From positions 3,843,501 to 3,907,500 of the forward strand of contig NC_092669.1 of NCBI RefSeq assembly GCF_032118995.1: a stretch of 64,000 nt of DNA, in the 5' to 3' direction. A model generated the notes under the pieces. It had not been told where the DNA came from and ran no database searches. It saw nothing but the letters and a program-made list of their open reading frames with translations. Position numbers and translations under genes: made by a program. Positions 36,574 to 50,400 of the stretch are shown here, one piece after another (within the stretch, counting starts at the first letter, position 1; every line of letters starts with the position of its first letter). This DNA comes from Asterias amurensis (Eukaryota > Echinodermata > Asteroidea > Forcipulatida > Asteriidae).

Positions 36574-38486
36574 TAATAATAGATAAATAAAAAATGCATA
36601 AAAACTTACTTGCTAACAAGCAATGGAGAGCTGTTGATAGTATAAAACATTGTGAGAAACGGCTCCCTCTGAAGTAACGTAGTTTGCAGGGAAAGAAGTA
36701 ACTTTCACGAAAATATTTGATTTTGATTTCGCCACCTCCGAATTTGGTTCTGAGGTCCCGAAATCAAGCATCATGAAAGCTCACAACTTCATGTGGTGTT
36801 TTTGTCTTCCATTAATATCTCGCAACTTCGACGACCAATTGAGTTCAAACTTTCACAGGTTTGTTACTTTATGCGTAATTATGTTGAGATACACCAAGTG
36901 AGAAGACTGGTCTTTGACAAGGTTAATTTATAGAACACCTAGAATTCAATATGGCCACAGCCCTTTCAGTTTTGCCTATAGATGCCTTGACCTAGTACGG
37001 TACGTGAAAAAAAAAAACGATCTTCTAATGTCCATTGTGTGAACAAGTTGACCGTAATAGATGCTATTTTGCGGGGTTTATTCCGGCAACAATAGTAAAT
37101 TAAGTGGGCTTTTATGTGTCAAGAATTTAGTACGAATTTTGTTTTATTGATATTTCTTTGACATAAGTTCGCCCCTTAAATTGCAAAGACAGGAAGCCAA
37201 GTATAATGCATCAAAGTTCGTGTTTCGTTTAAAGACAGTGTACACTATTGGTAATTGTCAAAGACGAGTCTTCACAGTTGGTGTATCTGAACATATGCAT
37301 AAAATAACAAACCTGTGAAAATTTGAGCTCAATCGGTCGTCGAAGTTGCGAGATAATAATGAAAGAAAAAACACCTTGTCACAAGGAGTTGTGTGCTTTC
37401 AGATGCTTGATTTCGAGACCTCAATTCTAAACTTGAGGTCTCGAAATCAAATTCGTGGAAAATTACCTCTTTCTCGAAAACTATGTTACTTCTTCAGAGG
37501 GAGCCGCTTCTCACAATGTTTCATACTATCAACCTCTCCCCATTACTCGTTACCAAGTAAGGTTTTATGCTAATAAATATTTGAGTAATTACCAATAGTG
37601 TCCACCGCCTTTAAAGGAACAAAGTATCATTCGTTTTGGGGAAAACTGTAACCCGTGAGAAACGCAATCTGAATCAAGCTTTTGACAAATTCAGCAAACT
37701 GGGTTTTCATTTTTTTCGGTTTCTTTATCCATTGATTTAGATGTAATTATAGAGTAGTTTTATAACAATTTTCTCCAAGGTTCGAGAGAAAGGGGCTGGT
37801 ACTTTTTTATTTTGAGAACACAAAACACAATGTCCACTAATCTTAAGTAAACTTACACGGTTTGAAGTGGTGATAAAAAGCTTCCCTTGAAATATTACTC
37901 ACTGAGGTGATGTAGTATTTGAGAAATGAGTCACACAAGGTCACGAACATTATGTTTTACATGCTGAAATAATGTTTGTCTTAAGAGACGAACTTATTGT
38001 GTGACCAGTGTTTTCACTCATTTCTCAAAAACTACAGCACCTCAGCTAGTAATATTTTAAGGTTAAGCTCTCATTGATGTTGTCCCCTCCTCCCTTTAAA
38101 GGCAGTGGACACTATTGGTAATAATTGTCAAAGACTAGCCTTCATAGTTGGTGTATCTCAACATATGCATAAAATAACAAACCTGTGAAAATTTGAGCTC
38201 AATCGGTCATCGAACTTGCGAGATAATAATGAAAGAAAAAACACTCTTGTCTCACACAAAGTTGTGTGCGTTTAGATGGTTGATTTCGAGACCTCAAGTT
38301 CTAAATCTGAGGTCTCGAAATCAAATTCGTGGAAAATTACTTCTTTCTCGAAAACTATGGCACTTCAGAGGGAGCCGTTTCTTACAATGTTTTATACCAC
38401 TAACCTCTCCCCATTACTCGTCACCAAGAAAGGTTTTATGCTAAAAAATATTTTGAGTAATTACTAATAGTGTCCACTGCCTTTAA
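36501..38486. mobile_element. MITE cluster downstream of gene 4 (families A and C)
   Basis: 36501-36925 is family A forward (left end disturbed by a C/A/T-rich run). 37233-37617 is family A reverse, complete. 37800-38090 is family C. 38095-38486 is family A reverse, complete with ends ggcagtggacactattgg / atagtgtccactgccttta. 36926-37232 and 37618-37799 are unassigned. Confidence 0.83.
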
Positions 38487-39177
38487 CCTTGCATGGTGTA
38501 ATCGGTCACTTATTAGGACTGGTGTCTTCTCCACAGTATTCAAGTCGTGGTGGAAGATGAGAGCCAATTGTCTTCGGAAGTTACCAACCCACATGCGCAA
38601 TTTATTTTCTAAGTGCTAAAATTGCTTTTCGATTTAAATCGGGTAGTTAAAGTCATGTGATTTTTTTTATTTAATTGATCCGTTAATGAGTTATTCAAAA
38701 TAATGTCCTCATTTGAGGACATGTGCCATGATGACATGAAACCAATGTTCCATTATTCTCTCGCAACTTCGACGACCAATTGATTCAATTTCACAGGTTT
38801 ATGTTATGCAATATGTTGAGATGAGCCTACCAAATGAAAATACTGGTCTTTGACAATAATTACTAAAGGTAATACAGTGTCTTATAATCGAATACAGTGT
38901 CTTATAATCGAATAATTAGGATCGAGTCGTTACCCCCCCCCCCACCCCCCGTCACCCAAGTAGGCCTCATACAGTGAGCCCGAACCACGATGGTCTTGCA
39001 CGTCGTTCTGGGAAAGTGGCAATTAGAAGGAAAAACCTGACAGAAACGAAAGCTATCTTGTTGACAAATTATTTACACTTTCAGACTAGTCTGTGACGAA
39101 ATGCTGTATATTTGGTGACATCATCAACCAGTGTTGCATAAAGACGGAAGTAACCTTATTGTGAAAAAAAAAAAAAA
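38487..39177. other. Intergenic stretch without a recognised gene
   Basis: It contains a family-A fragment (cgcaacttcgacgaccaatt at about 38762), a direct 21-bp duplication at about 38878-38915 (cagtgtcttataatcgaata), a C-run at 38933-38949 and an A-run at 39162-39181. Confidence 0.6.
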
Positions 39178-42100
39178 AAAAACTAGAGATTGAGAGTTTG
39201 TGAACAAACTCAAGGTGTTCGGTTTCCGGGAGTAAAAGCCTGGATTAAAAAACAAATATTACACCTTGCTTTGTTCTCAAGATTTGTAATAAATGATTGA
39301 AATTGCAAAAAACTGTCAAAACAACATGGTTACTCTAGTAAAAGTGTATGTTTGGTGACGTCATCGGTAATATTTGTTTTAAACCAGACCTTTGCCAGAC
39401 TTATATGCTGTGATGGTAAAGCATCAAAGGATGTATATTTCAACCTAAAAGGCAATAAACAACGCCCTTTTCAAATCTGTAGAAAAGACTGTAAGGGGCA
39501 TGTATGTTTTAACCGCCTTGAACGAAGACTATTCTTCATGAAGCTTTTTCGCGCTCTATGGATGATCACTGGAGCGTGACTCTGCTGCACAGCTAATACA
39601 CTACACGTTGTGTGTATGCCTACGTGCAATGTCTATGCACATACCAATGGGGATTTACGTTGTTCTTTAGACGTGAATTTTGAAATTTTCAACCTCGTTT
39701 TTGAGCCAGAAGACAACATCGAAATGGGGTCATGTCTGTGGGGCGTTTACGGAGTTTTCAATGACGATTCCGATGATGTTTTGATTGTAAGAATCCCTTA
39801 TGTAGATCAAAAGTTATGATTTTTTGAATTCATAAACTTTGAATATTCATAACTCAACAATTGATGACGTCATCATGGCGTAACTCACACGGTTTCTTCT
39901 CCTAATAAATATCTAACTATGTGTGAAGTTTCAAGTTCATACGATGTTTGGAAAGATGTTTTTGTAGGGGGACAAGGGACGTACAGAAGAAGAAGAAGAA
40001 GAAGAAGAAGTATCAATAAAAAACTAGAGATTGAGAGTTTGTGAACAAACTCAAGGTGTTCGGTTTCCGGGAGTAAAAGCCTGGATTAAAAAAACAAATA
40101 TTACACCTTGCTTTGTTCTCAAGATTTGTAATAAATGATTCAAATTACAAAAACTGTCAAAACCACATGATTACGTCATCTAGTAAAAGTGTATGTTTGG
40201 TGACGTCATCGGTAATATTTGTTTTAAACCAGACCTTTGCCAGACTTGTATGGTGTGATGGTAAAGCATCAAAGGATGTTTATTTCGACCTAAAAGACAA
40301 TAAACCACGCCCTTTCAAATCATTTCACAGTCACTTCCCGTTTAAACAGGTCAAAAGGTCAACGAAAGTTCACCAACATATCCATTTCTGTCAAGTACGT
40401 AAAGCCCTTTCATATGATGTACAGATTGTCAAAATAGCTTATGTAGTTTAGGAAATATGAACTTAGGAAATATTGACTGACGACTGAAGAAAAGACTGTA
40501 AGGGGCATGTATGTTTTAACCGCCTTGAACGAAGACTATTCTTCATGAAGCTTTTTCGCGCTCTATTGATAATATTAAAAAAAAAAAAGTAAAAAAAAAA
40601 AACGTGGATCAAAAATAATGATTTTTTGAAATAATAATTTGAATTTTTATTACTCAAGAATGGATGACGTCATCATGACCTAACTAACACATTATTCCAC
40701 TCCTAATGCATATCTAACTATGTGCGAAGTTTCAAGTTCATGCGAGTTTGGGAAGTGTGCTTTTGTTCGAGGACAAGGGACGAAGAGAAGAAGAAGATGA
40801 AAATCTGGATTGTTTTATTGATTTGTTTGTACTAAAGTTTTGTTTAATCCGGCAGTTTATTTTAGCAAGACCACTCCTAATTGCTTGGGCCTTATGCTTT
40901 AACCATTCTGTTTTCTTTGAATGTTTTGTATTGTAACATCCATGTCTGTGCATGGAGGTAGAAATAGATTAGTTTACGTAACGTCCTTTACTACTAGAGA
41001 AAGTTTGAAAGGGCTTATGTTAGAGATTTCAGAGATTTTTTTTCTTCAAAAATATTTAACTCAAAATAACTTGGATAGTTGTTTTAACAAATAATCAAAA
41101 CAATTGATGATTATGCTAAGTTCAAGAAGTAATAGATATCGTAATACTGACGTGAATTCCGTGGGCCCAAAACGCCCTTCACCCGGGGGGAGTGGTCGAT
41201 CGATGTAACGTCTCTCTATTCTTCTCGGTGTTTAACCAAAACATGACCAATGTTCGTCATTTTGTACTGTTGTTTTCTCACATAATTAAAAGTCCCATGA
41301 ATCACTGAAGTAGGTGGCCATCTCAGCGAAACTTCGTCTTCAATTCCACATTGACCACTAAGCCATCAGAAGGGTAACATTTTGAACAATTTGACGCTGA
41401 AGATTGAAATGAAATCGTTTTCGCAGCGTTCTGCATAGCTATATAGCTCTATGCATATCACGCTATGGCACAGAGTACAACAAACTTGGCAGCATGCCAC
41501 CAAATAAATTATGCCTAATACACTACACGTGTACGCCACAAGTGTTACGCACAACCAATGGGGAAATTTCGTAGTTCTTTATACAAGAAATTGTGAACTT
41601 TCAAACTCGATTTTGAACCAGAAGACGAGCTCAAAATGGGATCACGTCTGCGAGGCATTTACGGAGTTTTTAACGAACTTTCCGATGATGTGTCGATTGT
41701 AACAACCCATCATGTAGATCAAAAGTTATGATTTTTTGAAATAATAAACTTTGAAAATTCATAACTCAAGAATTGATGACGTCATCGTGACATAACTCAA
41801 ACGGTTTCTTCTCCTTATACATATCTAACTATGTGTGAAGTTTCAACTTTATATGTACTTGGGAAGTGTGATTTTTTTAGCGGACAATCGCCGCTAATAA
41901 GCAGAATGGACGATCACTGGAGCGTACTCTGCTGCACCGCTAATACACGTGCAATGTTTACGCACATACCAATGGGGATTTACGTTGTTCTTTATACGTG
42001 AATTTTGAAATTTTCAACCTCTCTTTTGAGCCGGAAGACAACATCAAAATGGGGTCATGTCTGTGAGGCGTTTACGGAGTTTTCAATGACAATTCCGATG

Positions 42101-42345
42101 ATGTTTCGATTGTAAAAATCCCTCATGTAGATCAAAAGTTATGATTTTTTGAATTAATAAACTTTGAATATTCATAACTCAAGAATTGATGACGTCATCA
42201 TGACGTAACTCACACGGTTTCTTCTCCTAATAAATATCTAACTATGTGTGAAGTTTCAAGTTCATACGATGTTTGGAAAGATGTTTTTGTAGGGGGACAA
42301 GGGACGTACAGAAGAAGAAGAAGAAGAAGAAGAAGTATCAATAAA
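39178..42345 (+). repeat. Array of two interspersed repeat modules ending in (GAA)n
   Basis: Module 1 (gagagtttgtgaacaaactc, ggtttccgggagtaaaagcc, gtgacgtcatcggtaatat) occurs at 39183-39500 and 40022-40340. Module 2 (caatggggatttacgttgtt, gatcaaaagttatgatttt, gatgacgtcatcatg, gtgtgaagtttcaagttcat, ending gggacgtacagaagaagaag) occurs at 39590-40012, 40600-40800 (partial), 41520-41880 and 41930-42335. Frames inside are short and differ between copies. A shared 3' end with a simple-repeat tail resembles LINE or satellite 3' UTRs, but no reverse transcriptase was seen. Confidence 0.75.
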
Positions 42346-42353
42346 AAAAAAAA

Positions 42354-42460
42354 ACCGAACAAAAATAAGAGGTGTTCCGGGCTGTTGGCCCGAACACCTA
42401 AAAAAAAACGAACAAAAATAAGAGGTGTTCCGGGCTGTTGGCCCGAACACCTAAAAAAAA
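42354..42460. repeat. Twin hairpins, 53-bp tandem duplication
   Basis: The stem AGGTGTTCCGGGC-tgttg-GCCCGAACACCT occurs at 42370-42399 and again at 42423-42452. Each is followed by an A-run and preceded by gaacaaaaataag. The AGGTGTTCGG part also occurs in module 1 of the adjacent array. Confidence 0.9.
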
Positions 42461-43966
42461 AACTTGAGTCTTGTTTATTAGTGTTTGATTGTACTAAACC
42501 GAAACTACAATAACGACCGGCGTCGTCATGTTTTATTTATAAACAGGTTGTTAAACGGGGATTCCCCTACGCTCAACACTATCATTATTTATTTCACAAC
42601 AGCGCGCTTTTGTTTGACTGGTTTACACGCGTTCCGCGGCTGTTGGAATACTGTAAACCCTTGTGTGTGTGTGTAACAGTTGGGAGGTACCACGCGTAGC
42701 TTGGTATTTCCGGTGTACTATTATTAGACAGACCATAGAGGAAGGATAGCTGCTCCCGTTCTTAACTTTATACTCTAGGCAGAATCGACAAACGACAGTC
42801 TTATAAAGAAACTATCGAACTGTCATGACTGTACTACATAAGTAGTAGTAGTAGTAGTACACAGTAGACGCTGCATTAACTTGATCGAACTAAGTTAAGG
42901 CCACATTCTGCAACTTTATTCCCCAGCCCCGAGCCCTTATTTATTATTTATAGGGGTAGACGTTCAAACACGGCGCACGTCACGCACGGTAGCTACCGGT
43001 AGGTGCTACGTACACTGTTGCGGTAACGACTCTCCTCAGCTAACTTCAGCTCGGTCCCGGCTCTTATATAGCTGGTAAGTTGTTGTCATTTTTATTCAAA
43101 ATATTTACTCAGTGGTGTTGTGAGTGTTATGTCAAATGGGTTCATTAGAGATTGTGGAACAAGTTCGTGTTCTTGGGTTCGTGTTCTTAGAATGATTTTC
43201 GAAAGTGGTAAAAATAGGGCAAATCTGGTAACTCGACCAACAAAGAACAACATGGATGGGTCGACATTTCGCATTAAATTTCGCTCCAAATAGTTTCCTG
43301 CGTTTCCTTCGACCCCAATTGAAATTTCGCTCCGTTAGAAAGCGTTATTAGTGTGCACAGAGTCTCGAAATATTTACTTTGTGGAACGTTGCACTAGTAG
43401 TACTAACTATAGCTCTAGCTAGGGCATATCACAGAAAATCTTGAACTGACTTGAGCCATGGAGGAATAAATTATAAATAATTTATTCCTCCATGCTTGAG
43501 CTTACTCGAATCCACCGACGCCATCTTACAGCAGGGGAGGAGAAGGTGGTTCTGGTTACTGGGGCAGACAGCTTAGATAAGCTTATATGTACAGCCCCCG
43601 ACGTTCTCTAGGAATTTGTCCACATGCCCTTTAAAGTGTTCACACACTTATAGCTTCCTCTCAGGGAGAATGTTCCAGTAATTTTCACTTTCTGGCTAAG
43701 ACCCAGAATTTCTAAATAATCGAGTACAGCGCCCCAGTTACTGGGACTATCTCTGGCTAAACCAGAACTTCCTGAGGTTGAGGTTTGATCTTGATTTGTA
43801 CAGTTTTAGTTGGTGGCCCCAGTTAAACCATTACATGATGATGATGCTATGGAAAAGAACAGGTCTCAAAAAAATAAATAGCTCCACAACACCTTGACGA
43901 AAGATACTGAATGATGGAAGTGCCTACAGTGTGCCTTGAGTGTCACCCTGAGTGATGGATAATCTC
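42461..43966. other. Upstream region of the receptor gene, possible non-coding first exon
   Basis: The stretch around 42950-43074 is CG-rich (cgcacgtcacgcacggtagc) and ends in a good donor, AGCTG|GTAAGTTG at 43074/43075. The first coding exon begins after a 3' splice site near 44419, so a 5' UTR exon must lie upstream; this is the best candidate seen. No TSS signal is certain. A short GTA run lies at 42843-42860. 43100-43966 has no recognised gene. Confidence 0.35.
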
Positions 43967-43970
43967 TTAA

Positions 43971-44350
43971 AGGAACACGTTGCCTTGGATCGGTCGAGTT
44001 GGTCTTTGAAAAGCGTTTGTAACCGTTTGTTATAAAATGCATGGTTAGAAAGATGATGTAAAAGTAGAATACAATTATCTACACAAATATGCCTCGAAAT
44101 TGCGTGGTTTTCTTTTTACATCGTCCAATAACACGGTCGGCCATTTATGGGAGTCAAAATTTTGACTCCCATAAATGGCCGACCGTGATAGTTCGCGACG
44201 TAAAAAGAAAACCGTGCAATTTTGAGTGATACTTGTGTGGAACATTATATTCTACTTTTAAAACATCTTTCTAATCATATACATTTCATAACAAACGGTT
44301 TCAAACGCTTTTTATAGACCAACTCGTCCGATCCAAGGCAACGTGTTCCT
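43971..44350. mobile_element. Palindromic MITE, family P (copy 3)
   Basis: This 380-bp hairpin is flanked by TTAA (43967-43970 and 44351-44354). It lies about 70 bp upstream of the acceptor of the first coding exon of the receptor gene. Confidence 0.9.
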
Positions 44351-44446
44351 TTAAAGCCATTTAATTATTAACACTTTTAATAATCAGTACATCATAACTT
44401 GTCTCATTTTTTCCACAGGTGCGTTCAAATTTCATAAACATTCACC

Positions 44447-47400
44447 ATGATAACATGTAAGAAGTTGACCTACATGCTCCAAATCACAGCTGCTGTCATG
44501 ATTGTGACCGGCTGGTCCACCATGGCCAGTCCTTTGCCGATCAGTTTCTCTTCAAGAGCCGACGACGTGATGACAAGACATTTGAGGAGCGTACTAAATG
44601 AAAGACAGGAAGGGAATACATTTTTTCAAGACAGGCGAGGCAGGCGTGGTTATCTGACGAATCACACTAGTGATAAGACACCAACTTCTCTGACGACAAC
44701 AACTACCTTTGATCGGTTGCAGCAAGAAATTCCGAAAGAGCCGGAATGTATTGCTCACCACGAGTATGCGGTCATTGTTCCACCTTCACAGGCTAACGAC
44801 CCGGGGATACTACGCTTCGAAAGTAACAATGGTGAAATTAGGTTTGTCCACCTGCTTGCTTGCTAATAGACCGTTCCGAACCACCCCTTTGTTACTATGA
44901 AATGAAAGTAATAATAATAAGTCTTATATAAAACCATGGGTATCTAGAAAAACTATTCACTGCAGTAAAATCTGATCAAAAGAAAACAATTATTGGTAGG
45001 CTTGACCGAAGAGGTAAGTTTTGAGATTGGATTTGAATGTGAAGAAATGTCAGGCTGTGATCTGAGGGTGAGAGGCAAGTCGTTCAACAGGGGATGCAAC
45101 TAAGAAACTTCTATTCTCATAAGCTTTCAACCTGCACGCCGGCTGGTTCTAGGGATGTGTCAAAGTGAAGCCTCTGGGACAAATATCACTGATGTATTTT
45201 TGATCACATAGGAATGAATAAACCGTTTTTCCAGCACATGTATAAACACTTTTTACTGGTGTTATATCATCCGTTTAAACACCCCTACGTGATGCCCTCT
45301 TGGCCAATCAGAATGGACTGTCTTAGGTATTTATGAAGTTTAATTATAAGATAAATTGTTTCTTTTTTCTGCAGATATTATTTCTGCCATAGATGCTCTA
45401 TCTGCAATGCTGGTGTGCGAATTATCAGGCCCTGTACTAACAGGAGAAACACAGTGTGTAGTTATTCGGAATGCATCGACCCAGAGGACTTCTTCGACCC
45501 TTACAAAAGGGCTTGTTGTGAGTAGTCCATCATCAAAATTAATATTGTATTTATTTTAATTTTTTATAGAACTGCAAACTGTTTACCGAACTGTAGGCCT
45601 ATGGCAATGAACCAAAACACATCCTCTAAAACACAACAGCACCGTCTCAGACTCGCAGGGTACTCGCGCAGAAACATCAAAGAACCTGTCTCTCAGCTTG
45701 TCACCTGGTCACCAAAACATGGAAGGAGAAACAGGGGAAGACGGAAGCTTAGCTATACTAATGCAGTTGCGAGGGACATTGGTGTGCTTGCAGCTGATTT
45801 TCCCAACAAAGGTCTGCGTTCGATTAGCTTACCTTGGTCGACCTCCCGGTGCTCACTGTGAGCTCCTGACAAGAGCTAATCGAACGATCACACTCGCCCT
45901 CTCGTGGTGATGTCATGTTCCTCAGGTCGCCCCAAGTGACCCCCTCCACAAGCAGGGCACTTGGGGCTGACCCGGCTGAGCCCCTGGAATGATGTTAAAG
46001 CTACTCGAACGCACCAGGGGCAGACCGGGGTCGACCCAGGGAAGCTTAAGGAACACACCCTATGAGAGACATACCATCAAACCTTCAAGTTTTAAATGAT
46101 ACGTCACTTTGTGAAAACGGTGGCGGTGTGTTTTTTAACAGTATCTGCCTGTAAGAATATAGTAAATTAGGGGGAGGGGGTGTGATTCATGGGTTTTCTC
46201 AGATCTTCTAAAAAAAACAAAGTAAAGCATTAAAGCCTGAACTGTTGGAGAGAGTCAGCAAACTAATATTTTGGATTTATTGGATTAGTATGATGATGTA
46301 TCACTCGATTTGTTTAGAAGAAGATGAACCCATGAATCACCACTTGGTACATTCTTACAGGCAGAGACTCTCAAATTGTGTTTGTCTGTGTTTCTTTTAT
46401 TAGTCAAAGTTCCACAAAGTAGCGGCACCACAACACCTCCAATGACGAGTTCTCCAGTCATATTTGCAACAAAAAGTGTACCTGAGATAGAGATCGGGGA
46501 TGAGGTTGAACGTGATACCCCGCCACAACTTCAAGGCAGTCATGTCAACATATTCGCTGTTCTGCTTATAATAGTGTGCATTACTCTATTAACCCTATTC
46601 GCAGTATTATCGATCATCTTCAGAAGGTAAACAAAATAATGAATTTAAACAGTAATATTTTTATGGTATAATAATAATAATAACCAGTTTTTATATAGCG
46701 CTTTTCACACCCAGAGGGCGTCTCAAAGCGCTTCCAAAATTATTACCCCTGGTCACTGGGCCTTAATTCACTGTTTAAATGCTAAAACATCTCAGCTTCC
46801 TGGTGGGGATCGAATGCAGCCTAAAAACAATTTGGGTTGAACAAATTTTACTAGAGGAAGACTAGTGTCGTGGCGGAGTGGCTAAGAGCCTTGAATTCAA
46901 TCAAACGCTGGTCTTTCTGATCAGCAGAGTGTTGGTTCATGTCCCAGTCATGACACTTAATTGTGTACTTAAAAAAGACACTTAACCATTGCTTCGGTAA
47001 GAAGAGAAAACAATCGTCTAAGATCACAGATTCACATAAAACTTACCAGTCTAATGTTGATGATAGGAGAAAACATCACTTGAAATATTTCTGTCTGAAA
47101 TGTAATATTTGATGAGAAATAAATAAAACTACTTTCCTGTTTGGAGTTTATAGCTCAGTGAGCTTTTTATTCATCTGTTTTGAATTGATGCCAAGCAAAA
47201 TGCCGAGCGGTTAAGAGCACCGAATTCAAACTCTGGTGTTTCTGATCAGCAGAGTGTGGGTTCGAATCCTCAGCCGTGACACTGTGTCCTTAAGCAAGAC
47301 ACTTGACCGTTGCTTCGTCCTTCGGATGGGACGTAAAGCCGTTGGTCCCATGTGTTGTGTAACGCATGTAAAAGAACCCAGTGCACTTATCGAAAAGAGA

Positions 47401-50400
47401 AGGGGTTCGCCCCGGTGTTCCTGGTTGTGGCTGCTTAATGCGCCGTAGCACCTTGTAAACCCTTATAAGGTGCTAAATAGTTGGGTCTCAGAATTCATCA
47501 CTGCAATAATCTATCGTTCTGAAAGTTTGTATATACTCAGTGCCTTGAGTACCATGTTTGGTAGATACGTGCGCTATATAAGACTTTGATATATATATAT
47601 ATATATAAAATGTGTGATCGGTTTTTCACTTTTTTTTCCATCATTACCCAGTTTGCCAATCAATCTCAAACTTCTAACGGTTTGTCAGTTTATGTTATAG
47701 TGGAATACATAAAGTTCTTGCCCTCTCTGCCAGCAACTGTTTCGTTAGCAAAAACCAATTTTGTAATGTTCCTTTAAGGAGTGATAACCAAATGTATACA
47801 TTCCCTATATAAAGGAACATTACAGAATTGGTTTTTGGTAACAAAACAGTTGCTGGCAGTGTATTCACTTTATGTAATCCACCATATTACATAAAGTGAC
47901 AAACCTGTTGAAGTTTGAGATCGATCGGCCATCTGGGTCATGAGAAAACAGTGAAAACCAATTACACATTTTGCATGACATTGATGCAAAAGAAAAAAAG
48001 AATAAAACGCTCACTGAGCGATAAACTGAGCGATAAACTCCATACGCAAAGTTAAATTATTTATTTCTCATCAAATATGACATTTCAGGCAGAAATATTT
48101 CAAGGGATGTTTTCAATAATCATCATCATTAGACTGTGTAAGTTTTATGTCAATCTGTGATCTTCACTATTTTGTTTTCTTACCAATTCTGTAACGTTCC
48201 TTGAAGGTTGTCTAAAGGAGGAAGAGTGTTACCAAGGTCTTCTTTGGAGATTTCATCTCACTCGACTGTTACAGTAATCGATAACCCCCAACGTACACAT
48301 GAGTCTTCAAGATCTCAGCTGGAGGTAGGCCTAGCGCAGGACTTGATAGTTTCACTGGATCATCAGGAGAGTCAGTTGGGGGTACAGCGAGAGCAGGAGA
48401 CTTTTTATAACCAGGAAAACAGTCATGATGAGATCGTCAACGGAGCAGTCTCTGTTTTAAAAGGTAAAATAACCTTGTTATTATTATCATTATTGGTTTA
48501 TTAAAAATTCAAACATCGCAGCCCAAGGGCTGAGTTGCGTTTAAAAGATTATACAACAAGAACATGCGTCCTTTAAAAATGAATACCGGTACTGTGATGA
48601 CACCCATTGGTTATGATAATGGTATAACAATGATTATATAGCACATTTCTCTATATTATAACTGTCTCAATGCGCTTGACATTAGTGCCCTGGTCATCGG
48701 ACTCAGCTCCCATAGTAGGCCTATACAGCATGTGTTGCAAATTACCATGCTCCAAGCTTTCATTCACATAAACCATCTCTGCCCCGCCTCTCACAGGTAC
48801 CCATTGTACTCCTGGTATGGAGAGAAGCTTATGGTAACGTGTCTTGCTCAAGGAGTCAAGTGTCACGACCGGGATCCGAACTCACATCCCGATGACTTAA
48901 ACACCAGAACTTGAGCCGGTGCTGTTATCCAACTCGGTCATGACACCCCCACAAAGGTCTATCTTGAGTAATATTTTTTAACTCTTTTCTTTTTCTTAAA
49001 AAGGTACATCACCCTACTGGTTGGTAATGATGGGTCATTTTGGTCCAGAAGGAGGTGTTCTCAGATGTCAAGATTCAGACGTTGTGTTGGAGATCCCTCC
49101 TGGAGCTATTCCAACCAGTCATCCCCATCAACTCATCAAAGCTAAAATATCGCTAACCCCGAGTGCGGCAGCTCCGGAACTTGCAAGTAACCCAGATTTT
49201 CTTTGTCTTACACCCGTCGTCGAGTTTGAGTCTCCAGGGCTCGACAAGTTTAGAGAGAATGTCCTGATCAGACTTCCTCATAAAGCTTGCATGACCTATG
49301 ACCCCAGTTGGTCCTTCCGCGCCCACTTCACAGATCCCACTTCTGCAACCAAAATAAATCCCACTCCTGCTACTACATGTAAAGTTCCTTTGAGTGATCC
49401 CTGGTACTTTGTTAATCTGAAGAACCACATGAGTAAGTCTGGAAAAAGCGGCCAAAGGAGGTCCGAGTCAAATAGGGGAGTATCTTGCATAGTTGATGAG
49501 AAGTACTTCAACATCTACACGCCACACTTTTCCAAATACGCTTGTAGTGGATGTCACAAGAACCACCCTCTGCATTTTGAAACTGTCGTCTACGCCAGCC
49601 ACTTGAAAGTCGGAGATAAGGAGGAGGTGAAACTGATCATTTACATTATGGATCCAATCAAGGTAGAGCATTATTATTATTATTTTTTTGTTTTAAGTCG
49701 CATCTCCTTAAGGTGATTCCCTGGCTGCCACTTCCCAGGGGCCAATTTCATAGAGCTGCTTAAGCAAAAAAATTGCTTAAGCGCGAAAATAACTTGCTTG
49801 TTTTACACATGTTACTGGCAAAAATGTCATGCCACATACATTGCTTGTGACTGGTATTTAGCTGTTGTTTACTTAGCATAACAATTGAGTGGAGTCTTAG
49901 CTGGTAATCTGATTTTACTAAGTAAAGATTTTTTTGCTTAAGCACATTTTTTTGCTTAAGCAGCTCTATGAAATTGGGCCCAGGTTGTATCCAAATTTGG
50001 GTGTGATCCCTTGCTACAGGGCAGGTAACGGTTGGCTTCTGACTGGCATTCCTGAACGAAGGTATTGACGAAAAAGGGAGACCCCCAACACAGTGCTAGA
50101 TATCCGAGTTGGTCGAGCGCCGGCACGTTAATCCCGAGGTTGATGGTTCGAGTCCCACTCTATAGTCAACTATCTTTGTTCAAACCTGGCCCACCCAAAT
50201 CATTAAAAAAAATTGCTTTGGAAAATTTTCCCAAAACACAAAGGAGAATTCTTTTTTCGTAATAGTTTATACTGTAAACAGCTGCATTCCCCCAAGTAAG
50301 TATTTACTTTATTGGGAGAGCTCGGTTAAAGAATGTCGAGTCTTGCCACAAAATATAATCCTTTTCACGTTTTAGTGGGTGTGTTTACGTTGAGTTATTA

